The notes beneath the pieces were generated by a model. It searched no databases. It worked only from the letters and a program-made list of their open reading frames with translations, and was not told where the DNA came from. From the NCBI RefSeq assembly GCF_031181385.1, contig NZ_JAPSKV010000006.1:130379-194378 (forward strand): a DNA stretch of 64,000 bases. Reading direction: 5' to 3'. Source of the DNA: Fredinandcohnia onubensis. Its GTDB lineage: Bacteria; Bacillota; Bacilli; Bacillales; Bacillaceae_L. Every line of letters begins with the position of its first letter. The stretch's first letter is position 1. Below are positions 26,167-38,160 of the stretch, one piece after another. The position numbers and the translations under genes are program-made.

Positions 26167-27441
26167 ATGAGCATTGTCACCGGATGGAAAACGCAATATA
26201 AAGCATACAATCAAAACATTAAATTATTTATACTAGCGACTGTTTTTACACAATTAGGCATGGGTATGTTCACAATTATGTATAACTTTTATGTAAGAGA
26301 GCTAGGTTACTCCGAGCAAACGAATGGAACGATTATCGCAATGACGGCTTTAGCATCTGCATTAATCCTCGTACCCGCAGGGCTTATGAGTGATAAATTT
26401 GGCCGAAAAAAAGTGATGGTGCTTGGATTAGCGATTTCTACATTCGCTTTCTTTGCTAGAAGTATACTTGATGTTGAGCAGTTACTTATTGCCACAGCTT
26501 TTATTACAGGCTTATCGACTGCATTTATTCAAGTATCAGGAATCCCATGGTTAGCGGAAAACTCGACCTCTGCACAAAGGGTTCACCTTTTTAGTTTTCA
26601 TTCAGCAATAATGATGGTCGCACAAGTGGCAGGAAATATTGCGGGTGGAGCATTTTCTGATGCTTTTCAATTTGTCTTTCATATGAGTGGGCTTTGGAGT
26701 GTAAGAATCACATTAATAATTGCAACTATCATTTATATGGCTGGCATTTTACCAATACTTAAAATGAATGAACAGCCAAGGAAACAACCAGAGATTAAAA
26801 ACGTGGAGTCCTTTAGTCAAAAGCTACGAACAAATAAATCTCAAATAAAGCTAATTGCGATGTTTGCATTTGCTCAAATGATCATAGGATTTGGATCAGG
26901 ATTAGTTATTCCTTATCTAAATTTGTATTTTGCTGACCGCTTTTTAGCGAGTAATACTGTAATTGGTCTCATTTTATCGTTGGGACAAGCAGCAACAGCC
27001 ATCGCGATGATTATTGGACCAGCTATTGTTAGTAAGGTAGGAGAAGTTCGTGCAGTGGTGTATCTACAATTATCATCATTACCATTCCTCTTGCTGACAG
27101 GATATACCGAGAATCTTTACATAGCGGCGATTGCCTTTTTATTTAGACAAGCATTAATGAATGCAGGAAACCCGATTCAAGCGTCTCTGGTTATGGGGCG
27201 GGTAAATGATTCTATGAAAGGACTAGCCAACTCAGTTAACCAAATGGTATTTTCATTAGGATGGGCTTTAATGGGCCCAGTATCAACCTCGATTGTCATG
27301 CTGCATGGTGCTTATTGGGGCTATGCTTATGTATTTACAATTACTTCTATTTTATATTTAATCGGGTCTCTCTATTTCCTATTTGTTTTTACTGGGAAAT
27401 CCTTTCAAAAAGAGGAAAAACAAATCGCGAAAATATCTTAA
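26167..27441 (+). CDS. MFS transporter
   Basis: A 424-residue 12-helix major facilitator. The ATG at 26167 has ATAGGAG upstream; a longer frame runs through the terminator and promoter. The loop 2-3 motif GLMSDKFGRKKV and the charged central loop (about 205-235) are typical. Conserved elements FAQMIIGFGSGLVIPYLNLYF and NPIQASLVMGRV place it with Bacillus multidrug-like or sugar-efflux-like MFS proteins of unknown substrate. No regulator or enzyme gene is adjacent that would suggest a ligand. Confidence 0.9.
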   Translation: MSIVTGWKTQYKAYNQNIKLFILATVFTQLGMGMFTIMYNFYVRELGYSEQTNGTIIAMTALASALILVPAGLMSDKFGRKKVMVLGLAISTFAFFARSILDVEQLLIATAFITGLSTAFIQVSGIPWLAENSTSAQRVHLFSFHSAIMMVAQVAGNIAGGAFSDAFQFVFHMSGLWSVRITLIIATIIYMAGILPILKMNEQPRKQPEIKNVESFSQKLRTNKSQIKLIAMFAFAQMIIGFGSGLVIPYLNLYFADRFLASNTVIGLILSLGQAATAIAMIIGPAIVSKVGEVRAVVYLQLSSLPFLLLTGYTENLYIAAIAFLFRQALMNAGNPIQASLVMGRVNDSMKGLANSVNQMVFSLGWALMGPVSTSIVMLHGAYWGYAYVFTITSILYLIGSLYFLFVFTGKSFQKEEKQIAKIS

Positions 27442-27567
27442 TATGTCGTATTTCCCGGGAAAAAGGAACGAATTTTGTAGCAATTACATGAATGTGTCAT
27501 TTGGGATGTCGATTTTTACGAAAAATACAAGTAATTTGGAATTTCTTGTTTTTTCTAAATATTTTCA

Positions 27568-27596
27568 TTGACTTGTAAATAGAAAAGGGTTAACAT
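27568..27596 (+). promoter_or_regulatory. promoter of the metY leader
   Basis: TTGACT, 17-bp spacer, TAACAT, about 30 bp upstream of the SAM aptamer. Confidence 0.65.
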
Positions 27597-27632
27597 CTAA
27601 TTAATCATAAAATTACAAAACTTAATAGTTTA

Positions 27633-27777
27633 TCTTATCACGAGTGGTGGAGGGAATGGCCCTATGAAGCCCGGCAACCGGTAATTTACACGGTGCTAAA
27701 TCCAGCAGGCATATTTTTGCCTGAAAGATAAGAAGAGAAATAATACATACAACCTCTTCTTATCGAAGAGGTTTTTT
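27633..27777 (+). promoter_or_regulatory. SAM-I riboswitch (S box) upstream of metY
   Basis: The S-box core GAGTGGTGGAGGGAATGGCCC, GAAGCCCGGCAACCGG and AAATCCAGCAGGCA-type P3-P4 elements are present. P1 pairs TCTTATC (27633-27639) with GATAAGA (27727-27733). The same 3' strand, GATAAGAAGAG (27727-27737), is an exact 11-nt complement of CTCTTCTTATC (27754-27764), forming the antiterminator. The terminator is CCTCTTC/GAAGAGG (27753-27771) with six T. So SAM binding should stabilise P1, free the terminator and stop transcription. The logic is complete on inspection. Confidence 0.95.
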
Positions 27778-27804
27778 ATTTTATTAAAAGAGGGAGAGAT
27801 TCAA

Positions 27805-29127
27805 GTGAGTGAAAAACAAAGAAACTTTAGACCAGAAACGATTGCGATACATGGAGGTCTTGAGGCAGACCCAGTAACCGGAGCTAGAGCAGTTCCTATC
27901 TATCAATCAAATGCGTTTAAATTTAACACTACTGAGCATGCGGCAAATCTCTTTGGCTTAAAAGAAAATGGTTATATATATACTCGAATCCATAACCCAA
28001 CTACTACAGTTTTTGAAGAAAGAGTTGCCCAATTAGAAGGTGGAGTTGGTGCGCTAGCAGTTTCAAGTGGAATGGCAGCCATTACAACTTCTATCCTTAA
28101 TATTGCAGGAGCAGGAGATGAGATTGTATCTGCTTCTACACTATATGGTGGAACGTATAATCTATTTGCTAACACGCTACCTAAATATGGAATTAAAACA
28201 CATTTAGTAGATCCAAAAAATCCTGAAAATTTCCGTCAAGCCATTACACCAAATACAAAAGCGATCTTTGCTGAGACGATCGGAAACCCAAGCTTAGATA
28301 TCCTTGACATTGAAGCCGTTGCAAACATTGCTCATGAGGCTGGAATTCCTCTAATCGTTGACAATACATTTGCTACACCATACTTATGCAGACCAATTGA
28401 GCATGGTGCTGACATTGTTATCCATTCTGCTACAAAGTGGTTACTAGGAAATGGAACAACCATGGGTGGAATTATTGTAGACGGCGGCAAATTTGATTGG
28501 AACTCGCCAAAATTCCCTGGATTTACAACACCAGATCCAAGCTACCATGATTTAGTCTACGCTGAAGCATTAGGACCAGTAGCCTTTATTATTAAAGCTA
28601 GAGTTCAGCTACTTCGTGATTTAGGGCCAACTATAAGCCCATATAATTCATTCCAATTTAACTTAGGTCTTGAAACTTTACATGTTCGTATGAAGGAGCA
28701 TATTGCAAATACAGAAAAAGTTGTTTCCTATCTTAAAAATCATCCTGGGGTTGAATGGGTATTGTATCCAGGTGAAGAGAACCACCCAAATAAACAATTA
28801 GCTGATAAATATTTACCTAAAGGTGCAGGAGCGGTAATTGTGTTCGGTATTAAAGGTGGAAGAGAAGCTGGCGAAAAGCTAATCAATAGTGTAGAGCTTT
28901 GGTCACATGTTGCAAACGTTGGTGATGCAAAAAGCTTAATTATTCACCCTGCTAGTACTACACACCAACAATTAAGCCCAGAAGATCTTAAGGCATCTGG
29001 TGTAACAGAAGACTTGGTTCGCTTATCTGTTGGTATTGAAAATGTTGAAGATATTTTAGAAGATTTGGAGCAAGCCATTAAAGCAGCTAATGGAACAAGT
29101 TCAGCTTTATCGGTGCCGACAGCATAA
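27805..29127 (+). CDS. metY: O-acetylhomoserine sulfhydrylase (homocysteine synthase)
   Basis: A 440-residue PLP enzyme of the Cys/Met metabolism family, making homocysteine from O-acetylhomoserine and sulfide. GTG 27805 is the start, eight bases after AGAGGGAGAG. The PLP lysine lies in HSATKWLLGNG (about residue 212); YTRIHNPTT and SSGMAAITT are family landmarks. The length of about 430 and the loop after the active site (GGKFDWNSPKFPGFT) mark the MetY subgroup rather than cystathionine gamma-synthases of about 380 residues. It stands alone behind a SAM riboswitch, which fits its place in methionine synthesis. Confidence 0.95.
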   Translation: MSEKQRNFRPETIAIHGGLEADPVTGARAVPIYQSNAFKFNTTEHAANLFGLKENGYIYTRIHNPTTTVFEERVAQLEGGVGALAVSSGMAAITTSILNIAGAGDEIVSASTLYGGTYNLFANTLPKYGIKTHLVDPKNPENFRQAITPNTKAIFAETIGNPSLDILDIEAVANIAHEAGIPLIVDNTFATPYLCRPIEHGADIVIHSATKWLLGNGTTMGGIIVDGGKFDWNSPKFPGFTTPDPSYHDLVYAEALGPVAFIIKARVQLLRDLGPTISPYNSFQFNLGLETLHVRMKEHIANTEKVVSYLKNHPGVEWVLYPGEENHPNKQLADKYLPKGAGAVIVFGIKGGREAGEKLINSVELWSHVANVGDAKSLIIHPASTTHQQLSPEDLKASGVTEDLVRLSVGIENVEDILEDLEQAIKAANGTSSALSVPTA

Positions 29128-29152
29128 CCAAAAATTGTTCACAATATTTTCG

Positions 29153-29181
29153 TTGACACCCTTATATCGAGATGATAAGAT
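29153..29181 (+). promoter_or_regulatory. promoter of the metN leader
   Basis: TTGACA, 17-bp spacer, TAAGAT, about 55 bp upstream of the second SAM aptamer. Confidence 0.7.
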
Positions 29182-29231
29182 AACTCACGTGTTGTTTTAG
29201 TATGATAATGAAAGTTAAATAATCTGATAAC

Positions 29232-29395
29232 TCTTATTCAGAGTGGTGGAGGGACGTGCCCGATGAAACCCAGCAACCGTCAACGTCTGTTGAAAAGGTG
29301 CCAATTCACACAAAGCTATGGGCTTTGGAAGATGAGAGGAAGGAATCACTGAATTGTGCCTTTCTGCTCGTTTTTGCAGGAAGGCTTTTATTTTT
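29232..29395 (+). promoter_or_regulatory. SAM-I riboswitch (S box) upstream of metNIQ
   Basis: The core CAGAGTGGTGGAGGGACGTGCCC, ATGAAACCCAGCAACCG and AAAGGTGCCAATTC elements are present from 29232. P1 is CTCTTAT with ATGAGAG (one G-U). The terminator is GCCTTTCTGC/GCAGGAAGGC (10 bp, 29358-29385) with ten mostly T bases. AGAGGAAGG (29336-29344) can pair with CCTTTCT of the terminator as antiterminator. About 95 bp separate it from metN. Confidence 0.94.
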
Positions 29396-29490
29396 ATATG
29401 CAGGGGCATATTTGATTAATTATCATCTTTATTTATTTACATTATCGCATACACTAAACATAGTTTTCTCTGAATAGAAGGTGTGACAAC

Positions 29491-30516
29491 GTGATAACAC
29501 TAAAAAATGTTAAAAAGATTTATCAAACAAAAACAAATTCTGTAACAGCAGTTAATAATATTGACTTACAGATTAATGAAGGTGAAATTTTCGGGATCAT
29601 TGGATACAGCGGCGCGGGTAAAAGTTCACTCATCCGTTTATTGAATGGTCTTGAAACACCAACAGAAGGAAATGTTACTGTTGCTGGTCATAATATCACT
29701 TCCATTAAAGGAAAAGCATTACGTGATGCTCGTAAAGAAATAAGTATGATTTTTCAGCACTTTAATCTATTATGGTCGCGAACAGTTAGGGAAAATATCT
29801 CCTTTCCCCTGGAAATTGCAAAGGTGCCAAAATCTAAACGAGAAGAACGGGTTAATGAGCTTATTAAGTTAGTAGGACTGGAAGGGCGAGAAGATGCTTA
29901 CCCATCACAGCTAAGCGGTGGCCAGAAACAAAGAGTTGGAATTGCAAGAGCACTTGCTAACAACCCAAAGGTTTTACTGTGTGATGAAGCAACATCTGCA
30001 TTAGACCCACAAACAACTGACTCTATTTTGGACTTGCTAGTTGATATTAATGAACGTTTAGGATTAACAATCGTGTTAATTACCCATGAAATGCATGTGA
30101 TTCGTAAAATCTGTCATCGTGTCGCAGTTATGGAAAATGGAAAGTTTGTTGAACAAGGACGAGTGCTTGATGTATTTAAAAAGCCTCAAGCCAACATCAC
30201 AAAACGTTTTGTCCAGCAAGTGACAGAGCCTGAAGAAACAAAAGAAACGGTTGAGCATTTATTAGATCGTTATCCAAACGGAAAAATGGTACAGCTTAGC
30301 TTCGTTGGCGAAGATGCTGAAAAGCCATTAATCACAAGATTGACCCGAGATTTTAACGTGGAAGTGAATATTTTACAAGGGAAAATTTCACAAACCCAAA
30401 ATGGAGCTTATGGAACATTGTTTATTCATCTTGATGGTAATGCTAATGAAGTCACTTCAGCCATCGAATTTATTCGACAACAACGAGTAGAAGCTGAGGT
30501 GATTGAAAATGCTTGA
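29491..30516 (+). CDS. metN: methionine ABC transporter ATPase MetN
   Basis: A 341-residue methionine importer ATPase. Walker A is GYSGAGKSS (about 38-46), the signature LSGGQKQRVGIARAL (about 140-154) and Walker B LLCDEATSALDP. The C-terminal 100 residues form the NIL domain, which in MetN binds methionine and inhibits transport when the cell is full. The start is GTG 29491 with GAAGGTGTGA upstream. It overlaps metI by 8 bp and is governed by the SAM riboswitch. Confidence 0.97.
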   Translation: MITLKNVKKIYQTKTNSVTAVNNIDLQINEGEIFGIIGYSGAGKSSLIRLLNGLETPTEGNVTVAGHNITSIKGKALRDARKEISMIFQHFNLLWSRTVRENISFPLEIAKVPKSKREERVNELIKLVGLEGREDAYPSQLSGGQKQRVGIARALANNPKVLLCDEATSALDPQTTDSILDLLVDINERLGLTIVLITHEMHVIRKICHRVAVMENGKFVEQGRVLDVFKKPQANITKRFVQQVTEPEETKETVEHLLDRYPNGKMVQLSFVGEDAEKPLITRLTRDFNVEVNILQGKISQTQNGAYGTLFIHLDGNANEVTSAIEFIRQQRVEAEVIENA

Positions 30517-31213
30517 ACAATTTCAAGAATTACTTAAATGGGAAAAACAGGTTAATGATTATCAAGCACTCAATTGGGGGAATCTTTGGGAAGCAACCTT
30601 AGAGACCTTATACATGACCTCAATCTCCGTGCTTGCTACTTTTATTATCGGTTTATTTTTAGGTTTAGTTCTCTTCTTAACAGATAAAGGGAATGCCTGG
30701 GAGAATACAGTGGTAAATCGGATCGTATCTGCATTTGTTAATATTTTTCGATCCATACCATTCATTATCCTGATTGTCCTATTAATACCGTTCACGAAAA
30801 TTATGATGGGTTCTATGTTGGGGCCAAGTGCTGCATTACCATCTTTGATTATAGGGTCAGCACCGTTCTATGCAAGAATGGTTGAAATTGCTCTGCGTGA
30901 AATCGATAAAGGTGTAATTGAGGCATCTCATTCGATGGGAGCTACAAACTCGACAATTATTTTTAAAGTGTTAATTCCTGAATCTTTACCAGCCTTAATT
31001 TCTGGGATTACCGTTACTGCGATCTCGCTAGTAAGCTTTACCGCAATGGCTGGTGTTATCGGTGCAGGTGGGTTAGGACATTTCGCCTATTTATATGGAT
31101 TCCAAAGCAATAAACCTATCATTACATTTATTGCTACTGTTGCAATTCTAATATTGGTATTTATCATTCAATTTGTGGGTGATTTCTTTACAAAACATAC
31201 AGACAAGAGATAA
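30509..31213 (+). CDS. metI: methionine ABC transporter permease MetI (MetP)
   Basis: A 234-residue permease with five to six helices and the coupling EAA-type motif in EASHSMGATNSTIIFKVLIPESLP (about residues 136-160). The ATG 30509 lies inside the end of metN, with GAGGTGATTG before it; a TTG two codons upstream is less likely. The Bacillus name MetP is also used. It forms the homodimeric channel of MetNIQ. Confidence 0.96.
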   Translation: MLEQFQELLKWEKQVNDYQALNWGNLWEATLETLYMTSISVLATFIIGLFLGLVLFLTDKGNAWENTVVNRIVSAFVNIFRSIPFIILIVLLIPFTKIMMGSMLGPSAALPSLIIGSAPFYARMVEIALREIDKGVIEASHSMGATNSTIIFKVLIPESLPALISGITVTAISLVSFTAMAGVIGAGGLGHFAYLYGFQSNKPIITFIATVAILILVFIIQFVGDFFTKHTDKR

Positions 31214-31230
31214 CAGGAGGAAAAACAACA

Positions 31231-32073
31231 ATGAAAAAAATACTTTATGTACTACTATTTGGTCTACTTTCAATTGCCCTAGTTGCTTGTGGCGGAAATG
31301 ATGACGCTGGCGATGGAGGAGATACTCAAGAAGCAGAAGGAAATAAAAAACTTGTTGTAGGTGCATCAGCTGTTCCACATTCGGAAGTCCTTGAACAAGC
31401 AAAACCTTTATTAAAGGATAAAGGTATTGACCTTGAAATAGAAGTTTTTACAGACTATATCTTACCGAACGTAGCTTTACATGAAAAAGAACTTGACGCA
31501 AACTACTTCCAAACACCAGGTTATTTGGATTTACAATTAAAGGACAACCCTGACTTTGATTTTGTAAGTGTTGGCGAAATTCATAAAGAGCCAATCGGTA
31601 TTTATTCAAAGGAATATAAAAATCTAAATGAGCTTCCAGATGGTGCAAAAATTATTATGAGTAACTCTTTTAGTGACCATGGACGTATCTTACCGATTTT
31701 TGAAAGAGAAGGCATCATCAAACTAAAAGAAGGTGTTGGTGATCAAGCAAGAGTTGAAGATATTGTAGATAATCCAAAAAATCTTGATTTTTCTACTTTA
31801 ATCGAAGCAAAACTTCTTGCTACATCCTTTGAAAATGGTGAGGGAGATGCGGTTGTGATCAACACAAACTACGCTCTTGAGGGTGGAGTAAATATTGCGG
31901 AAGACGGTATTGCCTTTGAAGGTGATGATGTCGTACCTGCAAACCTAATCGTTGTCAACAAAGGTGACGAAGAACGCGAAGAAATTAAAGCATTAGTAGA
32001 AGTGTTAAAATCTGAAGAAATTCAAAAGTTTATTGAAGAAGAATATGCTGGTGCTGTTACTGTAGTTGAATAA
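31231..32073 (+). CDS. metQ: methionine-binding lipoprotein MetQ
   Basis: A 280-residue NlpA/MetQ-family binding protein. The signal peptide ends in the lipobox LVAC with Cys20, followed by an acidic, Gly/Asp-rich linker. The ligand domain has the typical GASAVPHSEVLEQAKPLLKDKGIDLEI and ANYFQTPGYLD features. It would bind L- (and perhaps D-) methionine for MetNI. RBS CAGGAGG. It ends at a strong terminator. Confidence 0.96.
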   Translation: MKKILYVLLFGLLSIALVACGGNDDAGDGGDTQEAEGNKKLVVGASAVPHSEVLEQAKPLLKDKGIDLEIEVFTDYILPNVALHEKELDANYFQTPGYLDLQLKDNPDFDFVSVGEIHKEPIGIYSKEYKNLNELPDGAKIIMSNSFSDHGRILPIFEREGIIKLKEGVGDQARVEDIVDNPKNLDFSTLIEAKLLATSFENGEGDAVVINTNYALEGGVNIAEDGIAFEGDDVVPANLIVVNKGDEEREEIKALVEVLKSEEIQKFIEEEYAGAVTVVE

Positions 32074-32076
32074 ATA

Positions 32077-32109
32077 AAAAAGAGGCTCGCCAAGTGGTAA
32101 GCCTCTTTT
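32077..32109 (+). terminator. terminator of metNIQ
   Basis: AAAAAGAGGCT and AGCCTCTTTT form an 11-bp-class stem around a 12-nt loop. Confidence 0.88.
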
Positions 32110-32147
32110 CAATTTTTGCATATTCTTGAGGAAAACAAAGGAAATTG

Positions 32148-32486
32148 ATTGAATTGTATCTCTCGTGTTCCTATTGTAAGCCATATCGTCAAATAAGGAT
32201 TGGTAGCTTAAAATACTGGAATATCCTGTTGTTGAGGCAAAAGGTTGCTAGTGATAGCATTAAATATGTGCAAGCACGATAAAAACGAAGGGATTGGTCC
32301 ATTATCAATCAAATCCGTTTAAATTATACGGGCGAAATGGAAAAGGCAATGCATCAGGCACATGGGATTGGATACAAGGATTACTGTCGAAAATTCAAAG
32401 AGCGTATGCGGGTTGAGAATAACCGAGAACAGGACTATAAACAAGGTCGAATGATTATTGCGCAAATAGGTAGAATGAACATGTAA
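32148..32486 (+). pseudogene. decayed reading frame of unknown origin
   Basis: One frame is open from about 32148 (ELYLSCSYCKPYRQ) to a TAA at 32280, then open again to the TAA at 32484-32486 with a charged, helical translation (MEKAMHQAHGIGYKDYC and onward). The ATG at 32337 would give 49 residues but has no ribosome binding site. A good hairpin follows 20 bp later. The picture is of a small gene broken by an in-frame stop, or of a chance frame; I recognise no family. Confidence 0.35.
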
Positions 32487-32505
32487 ATAGACATATTTCG
32501 TTTAC

Positions 32506-32533
32506 GAAACCCAGTGTTCACTCACTGGGTTTC
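32506..32533 (+). terminator. hairpin terminator in the metQ-sufC gap
   Basis: GAAACCCAGTG and CACTGGGTTTC form a perfect 11-bp stem with a 6-nt loop. The T run is short (TATATTATA). There is no intact gene before it. Between it and the suf promoter (32534-32761) I see nothing but A/T-rich sequence. Confidence 0.65.
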
Positions 32534-32761
32534 TATATTATAGAATGAATTATCGGAATCTGTGAAAAATAAACTGAGGATTTGAATACTTACCCATTAG
32601 ATAGCACCTATTCTTCCTTACATATCCTTTTATTTTATGTTATCTTATTGATGGACAAGATTTAACTTATCCTTCTCATTTAAAGGCCACAATACATCAA
32701 AACTTATATTAAAAAAATGTATCACTAGTGTGAATGTGTAAAGGTTGATATCACTTTGAAT

Positions 32762-32790
32762 TTGATATAAGATTGTAATGAGAATAAAAT
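32762..32790 (+). promoter_or_regulatory. promoter of the suf operon
   Basis: TTGATA, 17-bp spacer, TAAAAT, about 70 bp before sufC. Confidence 0.6.
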
Positions 32791-32858
32791 GAGAATGAAG
32801 TTTTGGCTTAATGTGTCAATACTATACAAAATATTTTCGTTTAATGGAGGTAGTAGTT

Positions 32859-33644
32859 ATGGCAGGATCAACTTTAGTTATTAAGGATCTTCATGTCGAA
32901 ATCGAAGGCAAGGAGATTTTAAAAGGGGTTAACCTTGAAATAAACGGTGGAGAAATTCACGCAATTATGGGACCTAATGGTACAGGTAAGTCAACTTTAT
33001 CATCTGCAATCATGGGTCATCCTAAATATGAGGTAACAAGCGGTAGCATCACTCTTGATGGTGAAGATGTGTTAGAAATGGAAGTTGATGAGCGTGCACG
33101 CGCTGGTCTTTTCTTAGCAATGCAATATCCAAGTGAAATCAACGGTGTTACAAACGCTGACTTCCTTCGTTCCGCAATTAATGCACGTCGTGAAGAAGGT
33201 GATGAAATTTCATTAATGAAATTCATCCGTACAATGGATAAAAATATGGAATATCTAGAAATGGATCCTGACATGGCTCAACGTTACCTTAACGAAGGCT
33301 TCTCAGGTGGGGAAAAGAAACGTAATGAAATCCTACAATTAATGATGCTTGAACCTAAGATTGCAATCCTTGATGAGATTGACTCAGGACTTGACATCGA
33401 TGCGTTGAAGGTTGTTTCTAAAGGAATTAATGAAATGCGCGGAGAAGAGTTTGGTTGCTTAATCATCACTCACTACCAACGCTTACTTAACTACATTACA
33501 CCAGATAAAGTTCATGTAATGATGCAAGGACGTGTTGTGAAATCAGGTGGACCAGAACTTGCACAGCGTCTAGAAGCAGAAGGATATGATTGGATTAAGA
33601 AAGAATTAGGAATCGAAGATGAAACTGTAGGTCAAGAAGCGTAA
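32859..33644 (+). CDS. sufC: Fe-S assembly ATPase SufC
   Basis: A 261-residue soluble ABC-type ATPase of the SUF scaffold SufBCD. Walker A is GPNGTGKST, the signature is FSGGEKKRNEI and Walker B ends in LDEIDSGLD, all typical of SufC rather than of transporter ATPases. The ATG 32859 follows TGGAGG; a frame start at 32811 has no site. It begins the order sufC-D-S-U-B, the Bacillus arrangement, with SufU instead of SufE. Confidence 0.97.
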   Translation: MAGSTLVIKDLHVEIEGKEILKGVNLEINGGEIHAIMGPNGTGKSTLSSAIMGHPKYEVTSGSITLDGEDVLEMEVDERARAGLFLAMQYPSEINGVTNADFLRSAINARREEGDEISLMKFIRTMDKNMEYLEMDPDMAQRYLNEGFSGGEKKRNEILQLMMLEPKIAILDEIDSGLDIDALKVVSKGINEMRGEEFGCLIITHYQRLLNYITPDKVHVMMQGRVVKSGGPELAQRLEAEGYDWIKKELGIEDETVGQEA

Positions 33645-33661
33645 GCGTAAGGAGGATTATT

Positions 33662-36625
<2,964 letters not shown>

Positions 36626-36683
36626 GTGATTTCTCATAGCAGTTCGACATGAGGATGCCTCACATAGAATGGAGTGAAGTAGA

Positions 36684-38081
36684 ATGGCAAAGAAAATGCC
36701 TGAAATTGGCGATTATAAATATGGCTTTGCAGATAAAGACGTTTCCATCTTCCGTTCAGAACGTGGTTTAACAAAGGAAATTGTTGAAGAAATCTCTCGC
36801 ATGAAAGAAGAGCCTCAATGGATGTTAGATTTCCGTCTTAAATCCTTAGAGCATTTTTACAACATGCCTATGCCACAATGGGGTGGAGACCTTAATAGCT
36901 TAAACTTTGATGAAATTACGTATTATGTAAAACCATCTGAGAAATCCGAAAAGTCATGGGATGAAGTTCCTGAAGAAATCAAAGCGACTTTTGATAAGTT
37001 AGGTATTCCTGAAGCTGAACAAAAATATCTTGCAGGTGTTTCTGCTCAGTACGAATCAGAGGTTGTATACCATAATATGAAGGAAGACCTTGAAGAACTG
37101 GGAATTGTATTTAAGGATACAGATTCAGCTCTTAAAGAAAATGAAGATATTTTCCGTGAGCACTGGGCGAAGGTTATTCCTCCAACTGATAACAAGTTCG
37201 CGGCTTTGAACTCAGCAGTTTGGTCGGGTGGATCATTTATCTACGTACCACCAGGTGTAAAGGTTGATACACCGCTTCAAGCATATTTCCGTATCAACTC
37301 TGAAAACATGGGTCAATTTGAGCGTACATTAATAATCGTTGATGAAGGTGCAAGTGTACACTATGTTGAAGGATGTACGGCTCCTGTTTATACAACAAAC
37401 TCACTACACAGTGCAGTTGTTGAAATCATCATTAAAAAAGATGCGTACTGCCGTTATACAACTATTCAAAACTGGGCTAACAACGTTTATAACCTTGTTA
37501 CAAAGCGTGCAGTTTGTGATTCAAATGCAACAATGGAATGGATTGATGGTAACATTGGTTCAAAATTAACAATGAAATATCCAGCTGTTATCCTTCGTGG
37601 TGAAGGAGCTCGTGGTATGACTCTTTCCATCGCAATTGCTGGTAAAGGTCAACACCAGGATGCGGGTGCGAAAATGACTCACCTTGCTCCAAATACATCT
37701 TCTACTATCGTATCGAAGTCTATTGCTAAACACGGTGGTAAAGTAACATACCGTGGTATTGTACACTTCGGACGTAGAGCACATGGCGCACGTTCTAATA
37801 TCGAATGTGATACGTTAATCATGGATAATCAGTCTACTTCTGATACAATTCCTTATAATGAAATTTTAAATGACAATATTTCATTAGAACATGAAGCGAA
37901 GGTATCGAAAGTATCTGAAGAACAATTATTCTATCTAATGAGCCGTGGTATTTCTGAGCAAGAAGCTACTGAAATGATTGTAATGGGCTTCATCGAGCCA
38001 TTTACAAAAGAGCTTCCAATGGAATACGCCGTTGAAATGAACCGCTTAATCAAGTTCGAAATGGAAGGTTCTATCGGATAA
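36684..38081 (+). CDS. sufB: Fe-S assembly scaffold protein SufB
   Basis: A 465-residue SufBD-family scaffold on which the cluster is built. Family landmarks are [16 protein letters not shown] (about 173-188), EGCTAPVY with its Cys, the HLAPNTSS and [17 protein letters not shown] segments with the functional Cys and the conserved C-terminal [15 protein letters not shown]. The start ATG has a GGAGTGAAG site. It is the last suf gene, ahead of a strong terminator. Confidence 0.97.
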   Translation: MAKKMPEIGDYKYGFADKDVSIFRSERGLTKEIVEEISRMKEEPQWMLDFRLKSLEHFYNMPMPQWGGDLNSLNFDEITYYVKPSEKSEKSWDEVPEEIKATFDKLGIPEAEQKYLAGVSAQYESEVVYHNMKEDLEELGIVFKDTDSALKENEDIFREHWAKVIPPTDNKFAALNSAVWSGGSFIYVPPGVKVDTPLQAYFRINSENMGQFERTLIIVDEGASVHYVEGCTAPVYTTNSLHSAVVEIIIKKDAYCRYTTIQNWANNVYNLVTKRAVCDSNATMEWIDGNIGSKLTMKYPAVILRGEGARGMTLSIAIAGKGQHQDAGAKMTHLAPNTSSTIVSKSIAKHGGKVTYRGIVHFGRRAHGARSNIECDTLIMDNQSTSDTIPYNEILNDNISLEHEAKVSKVSEEQLFYLMSRGISEQEATEMIVMGFIEPFTKELPMEYAVEMNRLIKFEMEGSIG

Positions 38082-38097
38082 TAAGAACACATGCAAT

Positions 38098-38132
38098 AAC
38101 TCGTTTGAGATACTCTCAAGCGAGTTATTTTT
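38098..38132 (+). terminator. terminator of the suf operon
   Basis: AACTCGTTTGAG pairs with CTCAAGCGAGTT (12 bp, one G-U, 5-nt loop), followed by ATTTTTG. Confidence 0.88.
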
Positions 38133-38160
38133 GTACATAATAGTAATAGGAGGTGACTCC

